From contig CAMJPH010000103.1 of NCBI GenBank assembly GCA_946407715.1, positions 1-5,723 on the forward strand: DNA of 5,723 nucleotides, written 5' to 3'. Positions 1-5,723 of the stretch are shown piece by piece (position 1 is the stretch's first letter; each line of letters begins with the position of its first letter). The DNA is from an uncultured Bacteroidales bacterium. GTDB taxonomy: Bacteria > Bacteroidota > Bacteroidia > Bacteroidales > WCHB1-69. The position numbers and the translations under genes are program-made. Below the pieces are notes generated by a model. It made no database searches. It was not told the origin of the DNA and worked only from the letters and a program-made list of their open reading frames with translations.

Positions 1-176
1 ATGGCTGCAGCAGCACCGACACGCTGCATCTGACCGTCCACTACGGCACGCACAACGTCGAAAACGAGACCGCTTGCGAGAGCTTCACGTGGCATGGACA
101 GACTTACAACACTTCCGGCACTTACACTTACGACTACAACAACGCCGATGGTTGCAGCAGCACCGACACGCTGCAC
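1..176 (+). repeat. 147-bp (49-codon) tandem protein repeat, one unit plus start of the next
   Basis: The 29 bases at 1-29 recur at 148-176 with two differences (positions 5 and 29), a period of 147 bp or exactly 49 codons. The unit encodes a GCSSTDTLHL edge, an ACESFTWHGQTY core and a GTYTYDY strand-like segment. Only one full period is in view. The first copy is cut at the window edge, which suggests that the array continues upstream. After the second GCSSTDTLHL edge the protein changes to non-repeat sequence. Confidence 0.85.
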
Positions 177-974
177 TTGAGCATCAACACACCTTCTGAA
201 ATGACCGCCATCTCCGGCGAACAACTCATCTGCAAAAACCAATTCGTAACCTACCATTACAACATCACCAACCCCGACTTCCAGTACAGATGGTACAAAA
301 ACAATGTTCTCTTAGCCGAAAACCAGTCGCATGTCACCTTGTACGAGCAAAATGGCGGAATGATTTATCTGACGATGCAAGTAACTGACAATCAACAGAT
401 ATGTCAAACGGATACCACCTTACTCATACAGGTTAGCGAAAACCACGCTCCCGACACCACTACTGTAAACAGAAAAGGTACATCCAATATCTTGATATGC
501 CAGGAAGTGAGTTCACCTTACGGATCTGTACACTACCGTTGGGGTTACACCGACCGTCTCAACGGTGCGGAGACTCTCCTCGAAAGTGACCACAACTACT
601 GCCTCTACCCTATCGGCATTGACACTTTTGCCTACAATTACTGGGTAGAGACGTTCCTTCATTTTGCCGATGGTACCAGTTGCGCAAACCGTTCCTACTA
701 TGGGAACGGTTATCTCACTGCCACTGAAGAATTTAATGGAAACACAGTGGAGGTTTACCTCTCCAACGGACGCATACACCTGTTCGTCAACGCACTTGAG
801 CCAGAAGCCGTGACCGCGACCCTATATGACGCAAGCGGCAAGAGACTGCTCACCCGTGATTATGGAAAAGCACTTCACGTCACAGACATAATCCCCGCAA
901 ATTTCTCCGCTGGAGTGTACGTCATGCAAGTCCAAGTGGGTAAACAAAAGTATTCTTTTAAATTGATAAAATAA
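1..974 (+). CDS. T9SS-sorted repeat surface protein, C-terminal part (5' partial)
   Basis: The frame is open from the window edge (first full codon at 3) to TAA at 972-974, with a second in-frame TAA directly after it, so the N-terminus and any signal peptide lie outside the window. Codons 1-59 are repeat sequence of the ACESFTWHGQTY / GCSSTDTLHL type common in Bacteroidota adhesin-like proteins. They are followed by an Ig- or PKD-like stretch (about nt 180-440) containing FQYRWYKNN and two cysteines, then a segment with the YRWGYTD and YNYWVET pattern (about nt 520-700). The last 80 or so residues (about nt 730-971) look like a T9SS type A sorting domain, with LYDASGKRLL, a GVYVMQVQVGKQKYSFKLIK-like end and a final lysine. 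Such domains direct export across the outer membrane and attachment to, or release from, the cell surface. The ligand or function is unknown. A TTG at 177 gives an apparent start, but the repeat reads through it, so it is not the true start. Confidence 0.88.
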   Translation, partial: GCSSTDTLHLTVHYGTHNVENETACESFTWHGQTYNTSGTYTYDYNNADGCSSTDTLHLSINTPSEMTAISGEQLICKNQFVTYHYNITNPDFQYRWYKNNVLLAENQSHVTLYEQNGGMIYLTMQVTDNQQICQTDTTLLIQVSENHAPDTTTVNRKGTSNILICQEVSSPYGSVHYRWGYTDRLNGAETLLESDHNYCLYPIGIDTFAYNYWVETFLHFADGTSCANRSYYGNGYLTATEEFNGNTVEVYLSNGRIHLFVNALEPEAVTATLYDASGKRLLTRDYGKALHVTDIIPANFSAGVYVMQVQVGKQKYSFKLIK

Positions 975-982
975 TAAGTATC

Positions 983-2113
983 ATGCATAAAATCAAACAT
1001 TTAACCATTCTTACACTGCTCATCAGTGTGTTTCAATTTGCAAATGCGCAAATCATTCGCCCGAAAATCGTAAAAAAAACGACCCCGCCGCCTGTATATG
1101 TACGTTATTTGCCCGATCCCGGGTGCCCTCGAACAATCAAGGCTGACAGCGGCGACTCCACCGTCCTCATCCGGAACCGGTATGTCGAAATGAGTGACAG
1201 CAACCTGATACGACTCCGCTGCCGCTTGGAGCGCGTTTCCACTGTTCCATTCCGATACGAAATCATCCCTGACAATTCCGCCGGATACTACCGTATCAAC
1301 ACCTTTTCCAAAAAGCTGTCCGCCGGAATTTATGCCAATTATCTGATGCACACTGCAAAGAGCCGCGACGGCAGCTGGATACAAGAGGATTTTTCAACGG
1401 CGTTCGGTGGCATTTCCTACAGACTGGCAGATTTCGAAGTGGGAGTGTTTGCAGGCAGACAGCTGTATGCTGAAGGCAGGAACATATTAAGTGCGGAGTT
1501 GGCCGCAGCCTATCGCGGGATCATTCAGTCAATTTCCATAAACCAATACGAAACAGCCTATTCCGCGACAGATCCAGACGGGGATGACTATGAGCGTTCG
1601 ATTACGGTTTCGGATTATCTTGAAAAAACATTCACACACGGCATCGTAATCCCAATAGCATTGCGGTATGACTGGTTTTTCCACAAGAAAGTCTCACTGT
1701 TCACAACGGCAGGTCTAAAAAACAGTTTCCTGTTCTCGCAGAAATCAAATGCCCAATTTAACGCCCGCTATGCAGGAGTCTATGGAGATGAATTCTTCAA
1801 CCTAACTATCGATCAGAATGGCATCTATGATTTTGGCGTTTTCCCCGACAACAGTCTTGAGCTTGCTCCGAAATATTTCCACTACGACCTCTACGGCAAT
1901 CTTTCCGCCGGTCTCCAAGTCTTCATCGGGAACATCGTTTCCATTGAGGCGGCAGCGATGTATCTTCCCCGAATAGCCAGTTCAAAAGCCACTGAAAATG
2001 AACGTTTTATACTATCCTCCTCGTCTGACAACTTCCAAAGCGTCACCAAGGTCATGAAACCCGAATACGCAAGCCGCTGGGGAGTGACCTTGCGGGTGAA
2101 GGCAAATTTCTGA
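983..2113 (+). CDS. Secreted, probable outer-membrane beta-barrel protein
   Basis: This 376-residue protein has a clear signal peptide: a basic N-terminus (MHKIKH), a hydrophobic core, and an ANA cleavage motif at 20-22, leaving Gln23 as the mature start. A proline-rich stretch follows (about 26-46, including TTPPPVYV). From about residue 100 to the end it shows alternating polar and hydrophobic or aromatic segments with turn-like loops (for example around TDPDGDDYERS). It ends in WGVTLRVKANF, a C-terminal strand finishing in Phe as is usual for outer-membrane barrels. The ATG at 983 lies 8 nt after the stop of the T9SS cargo gene, without a Shine-Dalgarno sequence, which is normal in Bacteroidota; co-transcription is likely. 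Small barrel proteins often follow large T9SS surface proteins, but no PorP/SprF or other named family could be assigned by eye. The barrel call is inference; export is well supported. Confidence 0.7.
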   Translation: MHKIKHLTILTLLISVFQFANAQIIRPKIVKKTTPPPVYVRYLPDPGCPRTIKADSGDSTVLIRNRYVEMSDSNLIRLRCRLERVSTVPFRYEIIPDNSAGYYRINTFSKKLSAGIYANYLMHTAKSRDGSWIQEDFSTAFGGISYRLADFEVGVFAGRQLYAEGRNILSAELAAAYRGIIQSISINQYETAYSATDPDGDDYERSITVSDYLEKTFTHGIVIPIALRYDWFFHKKVSLFTTAGLKNSFLFSQKSNAQFNARYAGVYGDEFFNLTIDQNGIYDFGVFPDNSLELAPKYFHYDLYGNLSAGLQVFIGNIVSIEAAAMYLPRIASSKATENERFILSSSSDNFQSVTKVMKPEYASRWGVTLRVKANF

Positions 2114-2137
2114 AAAGTTAGGGCTTTTAGAGGTTAA

Positions 2138-2153
2138 CAAAAATATATTTTTG
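2138..2153. repeat. Perfect 16-bp AT-rich palindrome in convergent gap
   Basis: CAAAAATATATTTTTG equals its own reverse complement. It lies 24 bp after the stop of the barrel gene and about 100 bp beyond the end of the opposing small gene. Both strands read TATTTTTG, which fits the Bacteroidota -7 consensus TAnnTTTG. It could instead form a weak A/U hairpin that helps end transcription from both sides. No GC-rich terminator stem is visible in 2114-2254; the only other candidate is a 5-bp AAAAG/CTTTT pairing at 2113-2128. The rest of the gap holds only reading frames of fewer than 20 codons. Confidence 0.5.
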
Positions 2154-2254
2154 CGACATCTCTTTTTCAAATTCTGTTTAATGGGCTTTTGTGCTGTGGA
2201 CAGTACTCCAAATAAAACATGATTTCGATGATGTTTATGGATTTAACACCATAC

Positions 2255-2422
2255 TCATAACTCCCGCGCCTTCTTGAGCAGAAACAGGTCCAACGCATCC
2301 TCGGTGTCCTGCCGAAGATCGGGTTGCTCCAGGGTGCTACTCACGAAAAAGGGCTTCATGCCGTTCATGAAAATCGCGCTGACCAACAGCGCTATCAATA
2401 TCGGGATGATTCTCCTATACAT
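2255..2422 (-). CDS. Small single-helix membrane or secreted protein, 55 aa
   Basis: Read on the minus strand, ATG at 2422-2420 runs to TGA at 2257-2255. The product starts with MYRRIIPILIALLVSAIF, a basic end followed by a hydrophobic segment (about residues 5-19), which fits a membrane anchor or uncleaved signal. It continues with an acidic middle (EQPDLRQDTEDALDLF) and a basic end (LLKKAREL) that could form an amphipathic helix. Codons are mostly G- or C-ending, unlike the AT-rich flanks, which supports real coding. It begins 81 nt after the membrane-protein gene at 2504-3484 and has its own candidate promoter. I do not recognise a family. It might be a free small protein or the remnant of a longer gene. 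The overlapping + strand frame (2274-2480) starts with TTG, runs into the promoter region and looks like a shadow. Confidence 0.5.
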   Translation of the reverse strand: MYRRIIPILIALLVSAIFMNGMKPFFVSSTLEQPDLRQDTEDALDLFLLKKAREL

Positions 2423-2451
2423 AGTAGCGTGGAGGTTAAAAGATAGTGCAG

Positions 2452-2481
2452 CGAAGATACAATTTTTTCTCAGCCGATAAA
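2452..2481 (-). promoter_or_regulatory. Candidate Bacteroidota-type promoter for the 55-aa gene
   Basis: On the minus strand TATCTTCG (2459-2452) matches the -7 consensus TAnnTTTG at all but one position. TTTA (2481-2478) lies 18 nt upstream, near the place expected for the -33 TTTG box. Transcription would start about 25 nt before the ATG at 2422. Both boxes are imperfect, so this is a candidate only. It would let the small gene be expressed separately from the upstream membrane-protein gene. Confidence 0.4.
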
Positions 2482-2503
2482 TGAGATGTATAATTGATAC
2501 ATT

Positions 2504-3484
2504 CTACTTGAACCGCACCGCGTCGCAGATCTCCGAGGTGTGGCTGCCGGTGCCCTGCTCGTATTTCCCATAGACGAGACAGTATTTCGAGGTCAACCAG
2601 TCACGGAGAATCACGATGTCCACCATCGTGGGATACGGCTCTGTGTAGTAAACATAACACTTCCGGTGGGCATTGATCCTTGGGTCACCCTCGATTCCGA
2701 AACCATTGTCCGACATCAGCTCGTAAGGATAATCCCAAAACTCCGGCCCCGCCAAGGCAGCCAGCAATGAATCATTGACCATAGCCGTCTCCGCCTCCCA
2801 AATGCCAGACTTCAGGAAATAGACACAATCGTCGTTGAACAGCGTAATAATCTCCTCCCCAGCGATGTAATGGGTGCCGCACGTCAGCCCCGCTGGCTTC
2901 TTCAACCGAATCAGCCCATCCGAATATTCATCATCACTCAACGTCTTCTCGTCGATGAACAAGTGCTCGTCATTCGTAAATCCATATCGTAAAAACGAAC
3001 CCATTTGCGTGAGAAACAAGACATAAGCAGTAAGGAGCCCAATAAGCGACAGAACCAATCGTATGGAGATAATTCGTTCTTCAAGAGGAAAGATCCGCTT
3101 GACCTGTTTCGAATAACTGATGTAAATGAAACACGGCAGCCAAACCGCAATGTTTGCCAACAATTTCCAATTCAGAATGTCTGACCGATAAATGGCCAAC
3201 GCGCCCAATATCATGTAGAGCATATAGGCCTGGAGAAGAATAGGCGTGTCGCCGCGACGGTCGCGAAGAGAATTGAAAGCCATTGCGGCTATAACGGTCG
3301 GAAAAATGGTCCCGAAAAAAATCAAGGCTAAGGCGTAAAACGGAGAATGGGAATAGAAAAGTTCAATTTTTTCGAATAATGAAAAAAGGGAAATGATGTT
3401 GACCACCACCGAAATGGCGATAAACAACAACAACAACACCTTGAATGCGCCATGAATCTCCAGAAATACCTTCTCCTCCTCCAT
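2504..3484 (-). CDS. DUF2569-like membrane protein with cysteine-containing extracytoplasmic tail
   Basis: From the ATG at 3484 this is 326 residues. An in-frame GTG at 3490 would add two residues but lies inside a 7-bp repeat, so ATG is preferred. Five hydrophobic helices are visible at about 14-37, 48-70, 82-99, 107-124 and 142-161. WLPCFIYISYSKQVKRIF at 115-132 resembles the 'WipY..SkRVk.tF' end of the four-helix DUF2569 family. Positively charged loops (RDRRGD at 74-79; SKQVKR at 125-130) put the N-terminus in the cytoplasm, so the fifth helix would carry residues 165-326 outside the inner membrane. That tail contains five cysteines (202, 220, 276, 302, 320) and is rich in Tyr and acidic residues; I recognise no domain in it. 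The gene starts 23 nt after the thiamine diphosphokinase stop, suggesting one transcript. It ends in TAG, the only TAG stop among the genes here. Function unknown. Confidence 0.75.
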   Translation of the reverse strand: MEEEKVFLEIHGAFKVLLLLFIAISVVVNIISLFSLFEKIELFYSHSPFYALALIFFGTIFPTVIAAMAFNSLRDRRGDTPILLQAYMLYMILGALAIYRSDILNWKLLANIAVWLPCFIYISYSKQVKRIFPLEERIISIRLVLSLIGLLTAYVLFLTQMGSFLRYGFTNDEHLFIDEKTLSDDEYSDGLIRLKKPAGLTCGTHYIAGEEIITLFNDDCVYFLKSGIWEAETAMVNDSLLAALAGPEFWDYPYELMSDNGFGIEGDPRINAHRKCYVYYTEPYPTMVDIVILRDWLTSKYCLVYGKYEQGTGSHTSEICDAVRFK

Positions 3485-3486
3485 CG

Positions 3487-3513
3487 TCACAAATCACAAA
3501 TCACAAATCACAA
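3487..3513. repeat. 7-bp tandem array, TCACAAA x 3.9
   Basis: Three perfect TCACAAA units (3487-3507) and six bases of a fourth (3508-3513) lie between two minus-strand genes. On the coding strand this reads TTGTGATTTGTGATTTG and so on. The first TGA (3510-3508) is the stop codon of the thiamine diphosphokinase gene, and the array then runs to within 2 nt of the ATG at 3484. The spacer and initiation region of the membrane-protein gene are therefore almost entirely repeat. Such arrays change length by polymerase slippage. Confidence 0.9.
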
Positions 3514-4176
3514 GTCCCCCAACGCCCGATACACCACCACCGGCTCCTCATCATCCGCCTCCACGGTGAACGCATCGCCTAACGCTTCGTTCAGACTTCC
3601 TTCCCATAACCAGTTGAAAGAACGGTTGTTGACAGGATATTTCAGTCCGCTGAAGGAAAGTTTCGTGTGCAAGTTGCTCGGGAAGACGGAGACCTGCATT
3701 CCCGGAACAGAACGGAACATGGACGTACCGCGCATCACGTTGAACACGCCGTGCTCGGTCAACATGGCCAGCCGCATCTTTTCGGAATACATCACTAATA
3801 TGCTCAGGTTGGCGATGAAATGATCCTCGCGCAGACCACCGCAACCCAACAGCAACACGTCATCGTATCCATTGGCCATACAATATTTCAACGCCTTCTG
3901 CAGGTCGTTGTATTCCTCACTGCAATCAGCGTGATAAGGAATATTGTTCCGTAACAATTCCTCGCGATCCAAGGAATCCCCATCCCCCACCACGACATCC
4001 GGTATAATGTTTATGGACAATAATTTCTGAAGCGCACCGTCACAACAGACAATGCGCCTCTTATCATTAAGAATGCTCAATGACAACTCGGAATCAGGAA
4101 CTTCGCCGTTAGCCACCACAACGGTGCGGAAATCCGAACACTGACTGCTCCAAAATGCAAACTGTTCTTTGTTCAT
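3508..4176 (-). CDS. thiN: Thiamine diphosphokinase (thiamine pyrophosphokinase)
   Basis: The enzyme transfers diphosphate from ATP to thiamine to give thiamine diphosphate, the cofactor of pyruvate and 2-oxoacid dehydrogenases and transketolase; it is cytosolic. The 222 residues match the family's usual length. In order they show VVVANGE (19-25), IVCCDGA (42-48), PDVVVGDGDSL (59-69) with the metal- and nucleotide-binding aspartates, the EYNDLQKAL helix (88-96), and GCGGLREDHFIANL (111-124), the counterpart of the family GGRxDH motif. The C-terminal half has GLKYP (177-181) and a SLNEALGDAFTV-like thiamine-binding end (194-205). QETNDLTKA- and GKREDH-like forms of these motifs are typical of Bacteroidales copies. 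The ATG at 4176 is preceded by a purine-rich ACGGAAAG. No TPP riboswitch motif or thiamine transporter gene is seen beside it. The symbol thiN follows the Bacillus name; family assignment is firm. Confidence 0.93.
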   Translation of the reverse strand: MNKEQFAFWSSQCSDFRTVVVANGEVPDSELSLSILNDKRRIVCCDGALQKLLSINIIPDVVVGDGDSLDREELLRNNIPYHADCSEEYNDLQKALKYCMANGYDDVLLLGCGGLREDHFIANLSILVMYSEKMRLAMLTEHGVFNVMRGTSMFRSVPGMQVSVFPSNLHTKLSFSGLKYPVNNRSFNWLWEGSLNEALGDAFTVEADDEEPVVVYRALGDL

Positions 4177-4208
4177 CTTTCCGTTACTTGTTTAAGACAA
4201 TAGGCATC

Positions 4209-4239
4209 AGACATAGTGATTGTAAAATAGTCTATGTCT
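4209..4239. repeat. 8-bp inverted repeat (hairpin) upstream of thiN
   Basis: AGACATAG at 4209-4216 and CTATGTCT at 4232-4239 are perfect reverse complements around a 15-nt AT-rich loop. The hairpin lies 33 nt before the thiN start and after the phosphorylase stop on the minus strand. No U-run follows the stem, so it is not a standard intrinsic terminator. It could be a processing or stability element, a protein-binding operator, or chance. Confidence 0.5.
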
Positions 4240-4250
4240 AAGTCATTAGT

Positions 4251-4292
4251 CTAACTGCTAACTGCTAACTGCTAACTACTAACTACTAACTG
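4251..4292. repeat. 7-bp tandem array, CTAACTG/CTAACTA x 6
   Basis: Six contiguous 7-bp units: three CTAACTG (4251-4271), two CTAACTA (4272-4285) and one CTAACTG (4286-4292). The array ends one base from the phosphorylase stop codon (TAA at 4296-4294). On the coding strand each unit reads CAGTTAG or TAGTTAG and contains TAG. The sequence is unrelated to the TCACAAA array, but unit length and place (directly after a gene's stop) are the same. Confidence 0.92.
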
Positions 4293-4293
4293 A

Positions 4294-5723
4294 TTAGATC
4301 CATCTCACAATATTGAAGTCCTGGTCGTGCGGCAGCAACTCGTGGTTGGGGATAACGCGAACCGCGCAGTCCCACACGCCGATGCGCTGAGCAGCCTCGC
4401 AACAGACAAACGTGTAGATGCCGTCACGCTCTGTCTCGAACACGAAAGGCACTTTGAACTCCAACTTGGGTCTCTGGCCATGATCTTCAGCCGTGACAAA
4501 CACCATCTCCACTTTCACATCCTGGGGACGCAACGACCCGAGACGCAACTCCAAACGGCATTGCATACGGTCGCCCACGCAATAGGTGTTCTTGTCGTTC
4601 TTGGGATAATCCACGCCGACACATTCGATGTCGTTCCAGCCAGCAAGGACATTCTCACGCCATTTGAGCAGAATCCGGACATTTTCGTTGTCATTGGCGC
4701 TCAAAAGGCGGCTTCTGTTCATCAATTTGTGATAGAACTTGCGGTAATAGTCGTCCAACTGGCGCTTCATGGTGAAATGCGGGGAAATCTGGGTGAAGCA
4801 TTTCTTCATCATGGCGACCCATTCGGTGGGAATGCCTTGCGCATCACGATTATAGAATGCCGCTGTAATCTGCTCTCCGATAATGTTATAGAGTGTTTCC
4901 GCATCCAATTCGTCCTGCAAACGGTTGTCCTGATAAGTGATCTGCTCTTTGAGCGCCCAGCCGGCACCAGGGACATAACCTTCGGCCCACCAGCCGTCCA
5001 ACACGCTGAGATTCAGCACTCCGTTCATCACGGCTTTCTCACCGCTGGTACCGGAAGCCTCCAACGGACGGGTCGGCGTGTTCATCCAGACATCGCAACC
5101 CGACACCAACTTCTTGGCCAAGATCATGTTGTAGTTCTCCACGAAGATGATCTTGCCGATAAATTCGGGACGGCGGCTAAGCTCGATGATGCGTTTGATG
5201 AGATCCTGACCGGCCTTGTCGTGCGGGTGCGCCTTGCCGGCGAAAATGAACTGCAACGGCTTTTCTGGATTCGTGAGCAACGCCTTGAGTTTCTGCTCGT
5301 TCATAAAGAGCAGATGGGCGCGTTTGTAGGTGGCGAAACGACGGGCGAAACCGATGGTGAGCACATCATCGCGCAGCGCCTTGAGGGTGGCCTCAATGAG
5401 CGCGGGCGACTCGTTGCGTGTACGCATCTGCTCGGCCAGCATCTCTTTGATGGCTGTCATCATCTCCTGGCGCAACTCCTGCTTGATGAGCCACAGGTCG
5501 GCGTCAGGGACGTCGTTTATCTTCTTCCATACCAGCGGATTGGAGCAATCCTTGGTCAAGCCTTCGCCAAAAACGCTGCGGTGCAATGTCTGCCATTTCC
5601 TGTGCGCCCATGTCGGGTAATGCACGCCGTTGGTGACATAGCCGATGTGCGATTCTTCTGCGAAACGTCCTTCATAGAGGTCGGCGAACATCTCCTGCGA
5701 CACGCGCCCGTGAATGCGGCTCA
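4294..5723 (-). CDS. glgP: Alpha-glucan (glycogen/maltodextrin) phosphorylase, C-terminal part (5' partial)
   Basis: The enzyme splits alpha-1,4-glucans with phosphate to release glucose-1-phosphate, using pyridoxal phosphate (GT35 family). The frame stays open to the window edge, reading SRIHGRVSQEMF, so the N-terminal part lies beyond 5723; a GTG at 5703 is internal, not the start. Visible landmarks are SHIGYVTNGVHYPTW, GFARRFATYKRAHL, FAGKAHPHD and the PLP motif EASGTSGEKAVMNG, whose lysine codon is at 5037-5035. This is followed by NLSVLDGWWAEGY, the pattern of the bacterial/archaeal phosphorylase subgroup rather than the animal or E. coli type. After about nt 4650 comes a C-terminal beta-rich extension ending LLPHDQDFNIVRWI, as in Bacteroidales members. 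The stop is TAA at 4296-4294, followed by a 7-bp repeat array and then thiN, 117 nt downstream. Role: breakdown of stored glycogen or imported maltodextrin. Confidence 0.93.
   Translation of the reverse strand, partial: SRIHGRVSQEMFADLYEGRFAEESHIGYVTNGVHYPTWAHRKWQTLHRSVFGEGLTKDCSNPLVWKKINDVPDADLWLIKQELRQEMMTAIKEMLAEQMRTRNESPALIEATLKALRDDVLTIGFARRFATYKRAHLLFMNEQKLKALLTNPEKPLQFIFAGKAHPHDKAGQDLIKRIIELSRRPEFIGKIIFVENYNMILAKKLVSGCDVWMNTPTRPLEASGTSGEKAVMNGVLNLSVLDGWWAEGYVPGAGWALKEQITYQDNRLQDELDAETLYNIIGEQITAAFYNRDAQGIPTEWVAMMKKCFTQISPHFTMKRQLDDYYRKFYHKLMNRSRLLSANDNENVRILLKWRENVLAGWNDIECVGVDYPKNDKNTYCVGDRMQCRLELRLGSLRPQDVKVEMVFVTAEDHGQRPKLEFKVPFVFETERDGIYTFVCCEAAQRIGVWDCAVRVIPNHELLPHDQDFNIVRWI

Noticed and set aside
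2113..2128. AAAAG/CTTTT pairing just after the barrel gene as an intrinsic terminator
   Set aside because: The stem is only 5 bp and AT-rich, with a 6-nt loop and no following U-run.
2154..2254. Mobile-element remnant in the AT-rich convergent gap
   Set aside because: No terminal inverted repeats, target-site duplication or transposase-like reading frame could be seen; frames are shorter than 20 codons from a start.
2274..2480. + strand 68-codon frame in the convergent gap
   Set aside because: It uses a TTG start, lies opposite the better-supported 55-aa gene, runs through the AT-rich promoter region, and its product shows no coherent domain.
3820..3845. GGLREDH in thiN as an inactive catalytic motif
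   Set aside because: Arg, Asp and His of the GGRxDH motif are kept; only the second Gly is changed, and that position varies in relatives (for example GKREDH).
3487..4292. The two short-repeat arrays as a CRISPR
   Set aside because: Units are 7 bp and directly contiguous with no spacers, and no cas-like gene is present.
5035..5060. EASGTSGEK in the phosphorylase as a damaged PLP site, with Glu where many relatives have Met
   Set aside because: The PLP-binding lysine and surrounding Gly/Ser/Thr residues are intact, and this variant appears usual for Bacteroidales phosphorylases.

Overview
The window looks like chromosomal DNA from a member of the Bacteroidota, most likely an uncultured Bacteroidales. 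Four things point there: a cell-surface protein ending in a type IX secretion (T9SS) sorting domain with 49-residue 'TDTLHL...ACESFTWHGQTY' repeats; a thiamine diphosphokinase with the Bacteroidales sequence style; an alpha-glucan phosphorylase of the bacterial/archaeal subgroup; and start regions without clear Shine-Dalgarno sequences but with a candidate TAnnTTTG-type promoter. The taxonomic call is an inference from these features.

Layout. The left part (1-2113) is read on the + strand. It holds the 3' end of a large repeat-containing T9SS cargo protein, then, after an 8-nt gap, a signal-peptide-bearing probable outer-membrane beta-barrel protein. The two are probably co-transcribed. The right part is read on the - strand. 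In transcription order it has the C-terminal part of an alpha-glucan phosphorylase (cut by the window edge at 5723), thiamine diphosphokinase, a five-helix DUF2569-like membrane protein with a cysteine-containing extracytoplasmic tail, and a 55-residue single-helix protein (2255-2422) that has its own candidate promoter. The two blocks converge on an AT-rich gap at 2114-2254 that carries a perfect 16-bp palindrome.

How they work together. The phosphorylase releases glucose-1-phosphate from storage glucan. The diphosphokinase makes thiamine diphosphate for central carbon enzymes. No direct link between them, or to the membrane proteins, is visible beyond shared strand and spacing. The surface pair on the left is a separate unit.

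The most unusual content is between genes. Two unrelated 7-bp tandem arrays (TCACAAA at 3487-3513 and CTAACTG/A at 4251-4292) sit right after the stop codons of two successive - strand genes. The first contains the stop codon of the kinase gene and makes up the whole translation-initiation region of the next gene. Because 7 is not a multiple of 3, the stop triplet in each unit falls in all three frames. No confident new multi-gene system, mobile element, CRISPR array, tRNA or rRNA was found.
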